In this document: in pieces, positions 1 to 9,555 of the stretch | Layout: each line of letters begins with the position of its first letter | Numbering within the stretch: the stretch's first letter is position 1 | Assembly: GCA_910584525.1 (NCBI GenBank) | Contig: CAJUAT010000021.1 | Span: 1 to 38,897, forward strand | From: an uncultured Muribaculaceae bacterium | GTDB lineage: Bacteria; Bacteroidota; Bacteroidia; Bacteroidales; Muribaculaceae | DNA length: 38,897 bases | Direction: 5' to 3' | Program-made: the position numbers and the translations under genes | The notes under the pieces: model-generated | The model's database searches: none | Seen by the model: the letters and a program-made list of their open reading frames with translations, nothing else | Told to the model about the DNA's origin: nothing

Positions 1-136
1 AAGAATCTGGTCGGCTATCTTTTTATGGCCTACACGCTATCGCGGACGGTTGTACTTCCACCGGTTTCACAAAGGGGCTTTTTATGAATCATATGCAAGG
101 TCGGAATTCGCGTTTCCCGACACGAGCATCCGTTAG
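1..136 (+). other. Left window edge, possible 3' end of an unidentified gene
   Basis: Two plus-strand frames stay open from the window edge: one to a TGA at about 88-90 and one to a TAG at 134-136. The second would encode about 44 residues rich in aromatic and arginine residues (it contains FLWPTRYRGRLYF). Either could be the tail of a gene convergent with the giant protein that ends at 146. No family is recognisable and neither frame can be preferred from so little sequence. Confidence 0.2.
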
Positions 137-145
137 AGCGCGCTT

Positions 146-3100
146 TTATCTTGCCTCCATAGTCTTTTCTGACTTACGCGTTCCGTCTTCATAGATGGAA
201 ACCTTGACGCATACGCCTTCAGCCGGCTTCCGCAGTCTCTTTCCATCGAGACTGTACCATCTGGTCTCCACAGGCTCGCGACCGTCAGTTTCCGTTATCC
301 CCGTTCCGTCTGCATCCACCTTGAGGCGGAACTCCTTCCGCACGCCTCCATGGCTTGCCTCAATGGTATAGACACCGCTGCCAAGGTTCCCCAATGACGC
401 TTTGCCATTCTCTATGGTAAAATAATCAGACTTCCATTCCACGTCTGAATCGGATACAAGGCTGAACTCCCTGGTGACGCTGTGACGGGTCTGTGTGTCG
501 TCAAGCACCACGGCCGAGGAACATACCTTCATCACGCTATCGGCCTCAAACACCTTCAACACAGGATAACCCTGATGTGCCGGCCTTACGAAACCGGCGC
601 CGAGTGCGACAGTGTTCATCTCTCTGGTAAGCTTGCCTGCATACTGTGCATCCGAGTCGTATCTTGACAGTGACCCGTGCTGCATGTCGAAATACACATT
701 GCTGATTTTGCCGGCATTGAATCTGCCGGTGACATTGCCGCATGTCGAAAGCTGCGAGGCGTCATGGCATAGAACGTCTCCCACAGTGTAGGAATTTTCC
801 AGTGTCGAGCCGTTTTCGGCAAGCCCCACAAGACCTCCCACAAATCTGTAACCCGACACATCTGCCATATTGCATCCATTCTCCAGAGCTATTGAACCGC
901 CGCCAAGGATACCGCCGAGACAGCAATTGTTGTCCTTGGTTGTTCCTGTTCCCCTTACATCGCCGGAGTTCAGGACATCTTTCACGTGATTGTTGCCGGC
1001 GCCTGTGGTAAGCACACCGCAGATACCGCCGGCGAACCTGTTGCCTACGGTTATGACACCTGTGTTCACGGCCTTGGAGATGGTTCCCTTTAGTCCGCCG
1101 GCAATTCCGCCGGCATAGACTTCGGCGCTTACATCACCCGTGTTGCGGACATTCATGGCAGTGAAACCCGCCTCGCATTCTCCTACTATACCGCCGGCAA
1201 ATTCACCCTTGGAAGTCACCTTGCCGAAGTTCGCGCATCCATCGGCCGACGACCCGGCCTCGATAGTCCTGCCTATCATACCGCCGGCGTATTGCCTGCC
1301 CGACTCCACATTTCCATAATTTCTGGAATCTTTTATGGCAGAAGCCACGCTGACGGTACCCGCCATTCCTCCGGCGGCTCCGGCTCCGGCATTCACGTCG
1401 CCATGATTCTCACAGTTCTCTATAGGGAACCCGGAAGCTTGATAGCCCGCGATTCCGCCGGCACTGGAATCCTTGGCCTTGATGGAGCCTTCATTGCGGC
1501 AGTCCTTTACTGGCACACGGCAGGAACCGATAATACCCCCGGCCGTCGCGGTGCCGCTGGTTATGTCGCCATAATTGATGCAGCCGGTGATTTCCTTTCC
1601 GAACTCACCGCCATTGCCGCCGGCTATACCGCCGGCCTGACCTGACGCCGCCGTCACTGGCGAATGGTTCACGCAGCCCGTGAAGCGTGCTCCCTGAAGC
1701 ACATACGACGATATGCCTCCGCAGAACACCCTTGTGCTCTCCACATTGGCCGACCGGTTCACACAGTTCTCTACCAGTCCCGCCGTGCGGGCCACGAAAG
1801 TCCCCACATAGTCGTAGCCTTTGAACCGGCAACCGTTCCCCAGCGTGAGATCCTTAATAACGCTTTCTGAACCCGCAAACCCTATCAGGCCTACATTGCA
1901 CGCGCTTTCATCCTTTGACGTCAGTTCTACCACGATATTGTCCATGGTGTGTCCGGCACCGTCGAGCGTCCCCTGGAAAGAGGATGTCCCCGAACGGAAC
2001 CAGGATGTAAGCGTCACGCCCGCAAAGTCCATATCAGCCGCCACCCGGAAATGTTCGTCGCGGAAATCCACGATGTTCCGTTCGGTGAAAGCCCCTACGG
2101 AGTTCCAGTCGGCGGGTGTCTTTATCAGCCACGGAGTCTGTACCGACCCGTCGCCCTCTGCGAGGATTCTGCCCGGTGCGAACACCGGTATCGACTTGCG
2201 CAGGTCGCCCGACATGAAGGTTACCGTATCGCATACCTCTGAAGCACCTGCTTTCAACGAAAGCCTGCCGTCCGAAACCGTCATGTCGGTGGTCGCGGTC
2301 ACCGCACGCGCTCCCGCCGGCATGACAAGAGCCGCATCTCCTCGCATGTTGAAACGGCTGTCCTTGCGTTCGCCATCCCCGAACCTTATAAGCGTCGAGG
2401 CCATGAACACAGCCTCCGGAACATCCTCGTATCCCTTTATCATCGGATAACGTCCGGCAGCTGCCGTGAACACCTCTCCGTCAAGACCCTCGGGGAGCTC
2501 TCCCGAGGTTAGCTCAGCGGTTGTCTTGTGTCCAACCCCCGCGAGTGACCCGTTATTGCCGTCATACATGGAGGTTATCTGGAAATCGCTGTACACATTC
2601 TCAAGAGAATCCCCCAGATTCTTCTGATATCCTATCACGGCGCCATGCTTCTGAATGGAACGCGTCTCCATGCATACTCCCGCCGAAAGCGATTTCTCCA
2701 CATGAGCGCCTTCCTTGTTCTCGCCTATGAGACCTCCCGCTGAAAGAGGAGCCGTCACGGTGCCGTAATTGATGACATTGCCAATCTTACCGAAATTGTA
2801 TCCGGCGATACCGCCGACAGCACCCATCTTCGCCATTTCCGGCGATTCCGTACTGAACCTGTCATTGGTCATGGAGCCACCGTTCATACAGGCGTTGATT
2901 TCCCCGATATTGGCTGCGGCTATACCTCCCGACACGGAACCTCCGCATTTCACTTCTCCGCCGTTATAGCTCTTGAGAATCAGACCCGTATCATAATTCA
3001 CGGCCACAAGTCCTCCTGTCTGGCTGCCGATACCGAGCACCGTCGCATAGTTCCTGCAGTTTTCTATCCGGCCATAGTTCTGGCTTACAAGAGCCGACAC

Positions 3101-6022
3101 ATGCGAGCCGGCTATGACTGTACAGCTGCGGTCCATCGTCAGATTGCGTATCACGCTCTGACGGCCTGTGAACAGGAAAAATCCGGCCATGCGTGTGCTT
3201 GCATCCGGCTTTGTGGGACGCTGCCTGTCATCAAGTCCCACTCTGTCAATCTTCCAGTTCTTTATCGAATGTCCGTTGCCGTCGAATATGCCGTTGAAAG
3301 CCCTGTCCACTCCATTGGCCGAGATGCCGATAAAGTCATCCACTCCGCTGAAGTCGAGGTCGTTCTCCATCCTGAAGTACGTATTGTCATATCTTACTCC
3401 CTGGACATCCACAGCATTCTGCAGCTTGAGAATATCTCTTACCGACCGGATCAGATATGGCGACGCTTCTGTGCCCTCGCCGTCATATTCTGTCGGAAGA
3501 ATCTTCAGAAAAGCCATTTTATAACGTCCGTCGGGGCGAAGGGCCACAAGTGTGTCGTTCACCACTGAGTCGGCTGTAAGAATTGCCCGGCCTCCCTCGA
3601 TACGCAGGCCGTGGCCACGGTCGGAGAATCTGCCGTTCTCCAGAACCTTCCATTCCGTGCCGTTCGACAGGTCAAGAGTGAAGTCATTCCTTACCGCCTT
3701 TACATTATCCTTTTCGCCGAGCACAAACGCCGATGCCGCGAGCTTGCCCCCTTCGGTGTCAGCCAGTCCCGACGGCACAGGATAAGAGCCCTTACTGTAA
3801 GTCCATGCGCCCGCCAATATGCTGTCTATCGGCTCTCCGTCTACAAGTCTGCCGGTAAGTTCTCCCTTAGGCGACTCCGTGACATGCCCGAATGTCTGGC
3901 TGTCATAATAGTTGCCCGACACGACGTGCTTCGTAATGGCCGATGAACTCAGGAACTCCTTGTTCTTATAATCCACCTTGCATGCAAGCGGTCCGGTTAC
4001 TATGGAACTTTCTATACGCGGTTCGTCAGTTCCGCTGAGGCGCTTGTTGATTTTACCCACAAGCCCGGCTATGTCCTTGGCGTCGGGCGACGTGACAGTG
4101 CCTGCCATCAGACAGTCGGATATCTTGGATGCGCACATGGCTCCCGCTATGCCTCCCACAGAGGCCGTGGAAGTCTTGCCCGCAGGTGCCACCGAATAAA
4201 CCTGTCCGGTGAATACACCTCCCTGAAGCCTTCCATACTGGAAAAGGCCGAAAATTCCGCCTATTATTCCGCTGCCGTACTGGTCGAAAACGATGCCCGA
4301 TGCCGTAACGTTTCTGACCGTCACCGAATCTCCTGTAAGAGAGCCGGCGATTCCTCCCGCATTGCAGGTGGTGTTCATGGTGACAATCTCCGCACGGCTG
4401 TCGCAATCGGAAATCTGTCCCCAGCCAACTCCCACAAGGCCGCCTATCATGTTCTTGCCCGACACTTTCCCTTCAAAGCTGCTGTTGCGAAGATATCCCT
4501 TGAAATTGCCTACGATTCCGCCTACATGGAGATTGCCTCCCTTCAGTTCGGTATCTGTGACCTTTACATTTTCTATAATTCCTTCCGATGAGCCGGCCAC
4601 TGCTCCAAGCCGGTTCTTGGTGTCCGACTTTATCAGAGCCTTTTCAATCCTGAGATTGCGGACAGCCCCCGGTTTGCCTATTTTGCCGAAAAGTCCGGCA
4701 TCATCCTGATTTCTTCTGTTCACATACAGATTACGGATCACATGGCCGCCACCATCATAGACACCGCAGAATGGGGCTGTCGTGCCATTGAAGCCTATGG
4801 GCTCGAAATTCGCCACTTCCTTCATGTCGATGTCGGCGGTCTGTCTGAAATGTATTCCCTTCAACGCCATCTTGCCGTTGACATACCCCGGCTCATAGTT
4901 GCATGCCGACGACAACTCGCACAAGTCGTCGGCGCTCTTTACAAGATAAGGCTTCTCGACGGTCCCATTTCCCTCCATGGTTATCACGTTGCTGAAGGGC
5001 ACGAATTCCTCCGGCACCTCTATCACACTCTTTTCAAGAAGGTCATAGCGCGACGACACGGCCGTTCCGGCAGACACTACCCAGCGGTTCAGCGTAATCT
5101 TGCGTCCCTCATATTTGCCCGGCACTCCCTTTGAGTTTAGTTTGCATTTGTCAATCGACAATGTGTCGGTTGCCGTCCAGTTGAAGAAATTCGTGGTCTT
5201 GCCCGTGGGACTCACCTGTACCATCACTTTCAGATATTGGGCCACCACGCCTCCGACCGAATCAACCGTCAGCACCATATCCTGATGATGATTGTAGAAG
5301 TTCTTTATCAGAATCCTGTTGCGACTCTCGCGCACGAAAACCACTGGATAACTGTTGACCCTTGACTCCTCAGGCTTCGACAGACTATAGTCGGTCATCG
5401 TGGCCTTCGCCGGATACAACACATCGCCGTAATGGGCAAGGGCCTTGCCTTTATTCTCCCCTTCCATCACGAACGCGCCCCAATGGTCGGTGGTCAACGA
5501 CCCGTCGGGTCCCATCTCGAATCTTACCGAATCATTGACGTAATATACTTTCTTGTCAAGGTCGCACGGAAGAATATAAAGGTCGCCATAGTTCTCGTGC
5601 TTTACGATTACCTGCCGCGGGATACTTACCACTCTTGTATCCGGGTCGAACGTTCCTGTCACCGTAGTGCCGAACTCCATCAGATTGGTCACCGACACCT
5701 TGTTGTCGGCGGTCACATCCACATCAACCCAATAATATCTTGGTGCCGAGGGCTGGGGATACCCCACAGCCATGTATTTTCCCTTGAGTTGCCCGCGCAA
5801 TGACTCAGAGTCACCCGGCAGCCCGACCCGGCGTTTTTTTGCCGTTGTCCTTTTTGTGGCACACTCCGCCATTACCGACATACGATCCTCACTCATGCTC
5901 TCATTATCCCCGCTGGCATTATTGCCGCGTAATCCACCTAAATTACGGGGGAGGGGGTAAGCTGCTGCCAACCAGCCGATTGCCGCCACAAGCATTAAAC
6001 TGAAAATTGTCTTTTTTGACAT
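146..6022 (-). CDS. Giant secreted GLUG-repeat protein (first of three paralogues)
   Basis: 1958 residues. A Sec signal peptide (MSKKTIFSLMLVAAIGWLAA) has no lipobox. Residues about 75-340 hold two related beta-rich domains containing YGDLYILP- and WGAFVM-type motifs, which recur in the two paralogues at the other end of the window. Three GLUG blocks follow, each opened by a GxGTxxxPYLIK-like motif (near residues 350, 850 and 1290) and made of repeats of the form GGIAGxxxGxIxNCxNxGxV. Each block closes with a YPxxK-like motif, and Ig-like spacers separate the blocks. The C-terminus has WYSLDGKRLRKP and ends KTMEAR. GLUG repeats are known from large surface or secreted bacterial proteins and probably form a beta-solenoid; the ligand is unknown. 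It has its own promoter. An adhesin or glycan-binding role is inference only. Confidence 0.85.
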   Translation of the reverse strand: MSKKTIFSLMLVAAIGWLAAAYPLPRNLGGLRGNNASGDNESMSEDRMSVMAECATKRTTAKKRRVGLPGDSESLRGQLKGKYMAVGYPQPSAPRYYWVDVDVTADNKVSVTNLMEFGTTVTGTFDPDTRVVSIPRQVIVKHENYGDLYILPCDLDKKVYYVNDSVRFEMGPDGSLTTDHWGAFVMEGENKGKALAHYGDVLYPAKATMTDYSLSKPEESRVNSYPVVFVRESRNRILIKNFYNHHQDMVLTVDSVGGVVAQYLKVMVQVSPTGKTTNFFNWTATDTLSIDKCKLNSKGVPGKYEGRKITLNRWVVSAGTAVSSRYDLLEKSVIEVPEEFVPFSNVITMEGNGTVEKPYLVKSADDLCELSSACNYEPGYVNGKMALKGIHFRQTADIDMKEVANFEPIGFNGTTAPFCGVYDGGGHVIRNLYVNRRNQDDAGLFGKIGKPGAVRNLRIEKALIKSDTKNRLGAVAGSSEGIIENVKVTDTELKGGNLHVGGIVGNFKGYLRNSSFEGKVSGKNMIGGLVGVGWGQISDCDSRAEIVTMNTTCNAGGIAGSLTGDSVTVRNVTASGIVFDQYGSGIIGGIFGLFQYGRLQGGVFTGQVYSVAPAGKTSTASVGGIAGAMCASKISDCLMAGTVTSPDAKDIAGLVGKINKRLSGTDEPRIESSIVTGPLACKVDYKNKEFLSSSAITKHVVSGNYYDSQTFGHVTESPKGELTGRLVDGEPIDSILAGAWTYSKGSYPVPSGLADTEGGKLAASAFVLGEKDNVKAVRNDFTLDLSNGTEWKVLENGRFSDRGHGLRIEGGRAILTADSVVNDTLVALRPDGRYKMAFLKILPTEYDGEGTEASPYLIRSVRDILKLQNAVDVQGVRYDNTYFRMENDLDFSGVDDFIGISANGVDRAFNGIFDGNGHSIKNWKIDRVGLDDRQRPTKPDASTRMAGFFLFTGRQSVIRNLTMDRSCTVIAGSHVSALVSQNYGRIENCRNYATVLGIGSQTGGLVAVNYDTGLILKSYNGGEVKCGGSVSGGIAAANIGEINACMNGGSMTNDRFSTESPEMAKMGAVGGIAGYNFGKIGNVINYGTVTAPLSAGGLIGENKEGAHVEKSLSAGVCMETRSIQKHGAVIGYQKNLGDSLENVYSDFQITSMYDGNNGSLAGVGHKTTAELTSGELPEGLDGEVFTAAAGRYPMIKGYEDVPEAVFMASTLIRFGDGERKDSRFNMRGDAALVMPAGARAVTATTDMTVSDGRLSLKAGASEVCDTVTFMSGDLRKSIPVFAPGRILAEGDGSVQTPWLIKTPADWNSVGAFTERNIVDFRDEHFRVAADMDFAGVTLTSWFRSGTSSFQGTLDGAGHTMDNIVVELTSKDESACNVGLIGFAGSESVIKDLTLGNGCRFKGYDYVGTFVARTAGLVENCVNRSANVESTRVFCGGISSYVLQGARFTGCVNHSPVTAASGQAGGIAGGNGGEFGKEITGCINYGDITSGTATAGGIIGSCRVPVKDCRNEGSIKAKDSSAGGIAGYQASGFPIENCENHGDVNAGAGAAGGMAGTVSVASAIKDSRNYGNVESGRQYAGGMIGRTIEAGSSADGCANFGKVTSKGEFAGGIVGECEAGFTAMNVRNTGDVSAEVYAGGIAGGLKGTISKAVNTGVITVGNRFAGGICGVLTTGAGNNHVKDVLNSGDVRGTGTTKDNNCCLGGILGGGSIALENGCNMADVSGYRFVGGLVGLAENGSTLENSYTVGDVLCHDASQLSTCGNVTGRFNAGKISNVYFDMQHGSLSRYDSDAQYAGKLTREMNTVALGAGFVRPAHQGYPVLKVFEADSVMKVCSSAVVLDDTQTRHSVTREFSLVSDSDVEWKSDYFTIENGKASLGNLGSGVYTIEASHGGVRKEFRLKVDADGTGITETDGREPVETRWYSLDGKRLRKPAEGVCVKVSIYEDGTRKSEKTMEAR

Positions 6023-6086
6023 AATAATTGATTTACGTTCATGATAATCCCGATCACCAGAATATGCAGAACCCGTTATTACGGCT

Positions 6087-6118
6087 CAAAGGTAAATATT
6101 TAATCCCAATTAAGCAAA
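6087..6118 (-). promoter_or_regulatory. Bacteroidetes-type promoter of the first GLUG gene
   Basis: On the minus strand TTTG (6115-6118) is followed by 20 nt and then TACCTTTG (6087-6094), matching the TTTG/TAnnTTTG consensus. The predicted transcript starts near 6079, leaving a leader of about 57 nt before the ATG at 6022. The other two GLUG genes have leaders of similar length. Confidence 0.6.
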
Positions 6119-6167
6119 TCTTATTGCTTCGGACCCGCGATTCATTCCGGCTACATCGCACGTAACC

Positions 6168-6207
6168 AATATGGGTGCGTATCCTTCGGCGGATCCGCAC
6201 CCATATT
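6168..6207. terminator. Strong GC-rich stem-loop in the intergenic region
   Basis: AATATGGGTGCGTATCC (6168-6184) pairs with GGATCCGCACCCATATT (6191-6207) at 16 of 17 positions around a TTCGGC loop. It lies between the end of the rpoN operon (6563, minus strand) and the promoter of the first GLUG gene. It could insulate one from the other. No U-tract follows on either strand, so intrinsic termination is not certain. Confidence 0.4.
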
Positions 6208-6562
6208 ATAGGTAAGATAAGTGATTATTATGACCTAACTTACAATCTAATACAACAGCAAATATCTAATAACATGAAGAAAAACTCTCTTCGTTCTTTT
6301 GTTGGTGATTCACATCACTATGCAGGAACTATTTCAATAGGAATAAAAGGTTGTTCTGATGGTTCTTGCCTAAAGAATTTCCAACTTACCTCAGGGCTTT
6401 GATTTCCTTAGTCTGTCGGTTGTTCTTTTTGACGATGCAAAATTAACCACAAACAACCCCTCTGTACGTAATATGAGTGAAATAGTAGATTAATTAAAAG
6501 TACTATCTTCTGATTATCAGATACTTAAATATTTTCACACCACTGATTTTAGTAGTTGATTA
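6208..6562. other. AT-rich intergenic stretch with one doubtful small ORF
   Basis: About 355 bp between the hairpin and the end of the TPR/HTH gene, clearly more AT-rich than the neighbours. It contains a 42-codon plus-strand ORF at 6274-6402 (starting MKKNSLRSFVGDSHHYAG, with two cysteines in GCSDGSC) that resembles no family I know. A minus-strand TAATTTTG at 6438-6445 looks like a -7 box, but no gene follows in that direction until 6022. Nothing else is supported. Confidence 0.3.
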
Positions 6563-8170
6563 TTAGGAGATTTTCTGCAGTTTCTCCGTCATTTCCACCC
6601 TGTCGAACAAGGCCCCGTTGCGAAGTTTCACCCGACAGTTGTAGATGGTCGTCACCGACTTGCGCAGGAATTTAGCTATGCTGTCGGAGTCGGTGATGCC
6701 GAGGCGTATCAGAGCCAGCACCCTGAGTTCGGTCGACATCGACCCGTCGCGTCCAAGGCTTAAACGGCATTCCTCCTTCATAAGTTCATTCACCTTCTCC
6801 ACGAAACCTGGGAACAGAGCAAGAAATGTGGAATCGAAATTGGAATGGAACTTCTTTGTCTCCTTGCGGTCGTCAATCTGGGCAAGGTATTTCTCGATAC
6901 CGCTCACGCCTTTAGTGCGGTAAGCCGACGACACGCCGGTTTTGAGCTGCTCTATGTCGTGGACGAAGTCGGAGGTAAGCTGAAGATACTGTACGAGATA
7001 AGCATCCTTCACTTTGTTGCTTTCGCCCAGTTCGCGGTTAAGCCGTTTCAGCTCCTCGTTGCCGTTCTGCAGCTGCGCGTTGAGGTTACGCTCGCGTTCA
7101 GAGATACGCTGCACCTTGTTGCGCTGGGATATAACGTAAAGAAGAGCCAAAAGGAGAGCCAGAGCCATAAGAGCGATACCGGCCACCATCAGCGACACGC
7201 GCCGGTGATTCTGCCTCACGGCTTTCTCATGGGTCTCGAGGATATCGGGCATCATGGCGTTGATGGCTATACGGTTGCTGAGCACCTTGGAATACTCCGC
7301 GTCTTCAATTGCCAGCGACAGGTAGCGGTATGCACGCTCAGTATCACCTCTGGCGAACAGAAGGCCTGCCAACTGCCACAGCGACCTGTAGTCGCGAACT
7401 GCCGTCGACAGGTCATAAAGAGCGCTCTTAGCGAAGCAGTCGATAGCTCCAAGCGTGTCGCCAAGCTCCTGGAGAACAATGCCACGTACATTATGGTATA
7501 TGGCCTTGTTGTAATCGTTGTTCTGCAACGTACTCTTTTCTTCTTCCAATATCGAATCGGCTACCTCCGGCATCTCCGAATATCGGTAATAGTTCACTTT
7601 GGTATATATGCCCCTGATCTTGTCATGGTCCACATGGCTCATCATTTTCTCATACCAGGATATCGGATTGTATCCGGTAGTCTCGTCGATGAGGGCAAGG
7701 ACATCCATGTATTTGTAAGCCACGTTCTCGAAGAGGGTATCCTGCGAAGCCTCGTTGATCAGCGGTATGGCGTCACGGAAATTGCCATGAAGCACATGCA
7801 GACGGGCGAGAGTCAGTTTGCCGAGGGTGATTCTTTCCCTGTCGCCGATGCGCCGCGCCATCTCGTACTCGAGCGTGCCGTAATGTATCGCCGAATCCAG
7901 ATTATGCGTATAGTACATCATTCGGATTTCTCCGTAAGCCTTGTATTTGGCGGAGTCGGTGCGCGCCATTTTCAGATTAATCTCGCGGGGGATCTGCTGT
8001 TCGCGCAGCCGCACGGCCTCGGCATGACATACGCTGGCGCTGTCGAGCTGTTCGAGCAGCGCCTCCGTGTCGGTGCCTACACCCTTATCCTTACATGACG
8101 ACAGCGACAATCCCGCGATTGCCGCCGCCATGATGATTGAAAACAGTAACGATGTGGTCTTTTTCATCAT
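6563..8170 (-). CDS. TPR lipoprotein/membrane regulator with C-terminal HTH (DUF6377-like)
   Basis: 535 residues. The N-terminus has a lipoprotein signal (lipobox-like LSLSSC near residue 26), then a long helical TPR-like region (about 40-320) with a DSAIHYGTLEYEMARR type repeat. A single membrane helix follows at about 325-348 (VAGIALMALALLLALLYVI), then a coiled coil (QNGNEELKRLNRELGES). The last 60 residues, with LRVLALIRLGITDSDSIAKF and TTIYNCRVKLRN, resemble a LuxR-type helix-turn-helix. This extracytoplasmic TPR, membrane helix, coiled coil and HTH layout is that of Bacteroidetes membrane regulators (DUF6377 type). The signal and target genes are unknown. It is the last gene of the rpoN operon; its ATG overlaps the upstream stop codon by 4 bp. 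The lipobox together with an internal membrane helix means the topology needs testing. Confidence 0.75.
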   Translation of the reverse strand: MMKKTTSLLFSIIMAAAIAGLSLSSCKDKGVGTDTEALLEQLDSASVCHAEAVRLREQQIPREINLKMARTDSAKYKAYGEIRMMYYTHNLDSAIHYGTLEYEMARRIGDRERITLGKLTLARLHVLHGNFRDAIPLINEASQDTLFENVAYKYMDVLALIDETTGYNPISWYEKMMSHVDHDKIRGIYTKVNYYRYSEMPEVADSILEEEKSTLQNNDYNKAIYHNVRGIVLQELGDTLGAIDCFAKSALYDLSTAVRDYRSLWQLAGLLFARGDTERAYRYLSLAIEDAEYSKVLSNRIAINAMMPDILETHEKAVRQNHRRVSLMVAGIALMALALLLALLYVISQRNKVQRISERERNLNAQLQNGNEELKRLNRELGESNKVKDAYLVQYLQLTSDFVHDIEQLKTGVSSAYRTKGVSGIEKYLAQIDDRKETKKFHSNFDSTFLALFPGFVEKVNELMKEECRLSLGRDGSMSTELRVLALIRLGITDSDSIAKFLRKSVTTIYNCRVKLRNGALFDRVEMTEKLQKIS

Positions 8171-9555
8171 TCATATCGTATTCTTGATGGTCGCAGCACG
8201 CGCCAGTAGCCGTTCTCGAAGATGGCCGTGCCGCTGTCTTCGGTCACGATACCGGTGGCACCGGCAGTGTCGGCGAGGTCTTTGGCCACACATCCGTGTG
8301 AAAGCATCTCCACAGGACGCTCGAGCACCATACGCGTCACCACAGGGAGCTCCACAACATGGAAGGTGCCTACAAGCCCATCCTCGGTATCAAGCCGGTA
8401 GACGGTGTTTCCGGGGCTGACTCTGCGGTCGGCCCGCACGAAGATACCCTCAGAATTGGTACGGCCGAGATAAATCACCCTGAGCACCTCGGGTTCCACC
8501 TTTTGTGGCTGAGGAGCCGGCGCCTGCTGACGCGGTGTCTCCACTATCTTACGGGGCTCCTCGACAACACGGCTTTTTTCGGCGCGCATGGCTGCAGCCA
8601 GACGCTCCTTGGTATCGCGCAACTCCGCTTCCAGGGCATTGCGCTCGGCCATCAGTTTGTCGAAGCGTTCCTTGAGCCGTTCATTGTCAAGTTTCAGTCT
8701 TTCGGCAGCCCGTGATGTCTCGATATTTCGTTCCTGTTCGTCATGAAGCCGTTTGTTGAGCCTGTGGATTGTCTCCTCCACTTCCTCCCTTTCGCTTGCC
8801 GACATTCCCTGCGCCGCACGCGTGTCGCGAACGTTGTCACGCTCCCGGTCGGCGTCGCCCTGCCGCTTCATGATCTTGGCGGCATACGTCACAAGCCATA
8901 TCACCACACCGATGAGCACACAGAGTATCACCACATAGATCCATGTGGAGTTCTCCTCTTTTTCCAGTGAACGGTTTTTTGCATCCTCCGCGATTGCATT
9001 CTGGTCGGCGAGGATATCCTGTTCGGCAGTAACGGCTTCGGGAGCAGAGTTCTGCTGCATAGCCGGCTGCGGCGTATCGGCTACAGGTTCGGCGGCCGCT
9101 GCCGGTTCTTCGGTCTTCTGCGCCTCGATATTCTGTTCCGGTTTTTCAGCAGGTGCCGGAGCGCCTACCGTCATGGCGTTGATCTGCTTGCGCACGCGCG
9201 GTCTGGCTCCTTTGCCCTCGGCTATCAGTCCCGCGGTCTCGAAGGCCTTTGTGCCCCAGAACTCCACGAGCTTCGCCTTGTCCCAGCTCGAATAGTCGCC
9301 GGGAACCTTGATGGCCTTGAAGGCCTTGATGTTCTCTTTCTCCTTGGCCTTGAGGTTTTTCTCAAGGTCGGCCATGGTCTTGGCGCTTACATCGTCAAGA
9401 TAGCCGCTGCCATTGTTGGCATAACGCAGATAGGCTTTGGCAGCTATCGTACGCGCCTCTTCCATTTCACGTTCAGTGACCGCCCATGCCGGCATGGCGC
9501 CGACAATGCCGACTACAGCCACTGTCAATATGTATATAATTCTTCTCATCTTCAT
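8167..9555 (-). CDS. Membrane-anchored coiled-coil protein of unknown function
   Basis: 462 residues. A signal peptide (MRRIIYILTVAVVGIVGAMPAWA) precedes a short helical domain (about 25-125), which contains a YSSWDKAKLVEFWGTKAFE stretch reminiscent of stalked bacterial surface domains. Residues 130-195 are low-complexity and rich in Pro, Ala and Glu. A membrane helix spans about 204-226 (WIYVVILCVLIGVVIWLVTY), followed by a charged coiled coil (about 250-335) and a C-terminal domain (about 363-460) with YLGRTNSEGIFVRADRR that looks beta-rich. The order implies an outside N-terminus and a cytoplasmic coiled coil. It sits between rpoN and the TPR regulator with 4-bp overlaps on both sides, so translation is probably coupled. 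I do not recognise the family; scaffolding of the neighbouring regulator is inference. Confidence 0.7.
   Translation of the reverse strand: MKMRRIIYILTVAVVGIVGAMPAWAVTEREMEEARTIAAKAYLRYANNGSGYLDDVSAKTMADLEKNLKAKEKENIKAFKAIKVPGDYSSWDKAKLVEFWGTKAFETAGLIAEGKGARPRVRKQINAMTVGAPAPAEKPEQNIEAQKTEEPAAAAEPVADTPQPAMQQNSAPEAVTAEQDILADQNAIAEDAKNRSLEKEENSTWIYVVILCVLIGVVIWLVTYAAKIMKRQGDADRERDNVRDTRAAQGMSASEREEVEETIHRLNKRLHDEQERNIETSRAAERLKLDNERLKERFDKLMAERNALEAELRDTKERLAAAMRAEKSRVVEEPRKIVETPRQQAPAPQPQKVEPEVLRVIYLGRTNSEGIFVRADRRVSPGNTVYRLDTEDGLVGTFHVVELPVVTRMVLERPVEMLSHGCVAKDLADTAGATGIVTEDSGTAIFENGYWRVLRPSRIRYE

Noticed and set aside
146..6022. Tandem DNA repeats or a CRISPR array within the GLUG genes
   Set aside because: The repetition is at protein level with diverged codons and irregular spacing; there are no identical DNA repeats with uniform spacers.
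6845..8098. 417-codon plus-strand frame opposite the TPR/HTH gene
   Set aside because: No motifs, no promoter, and the real gene on the minus strand is coupled to its operon.
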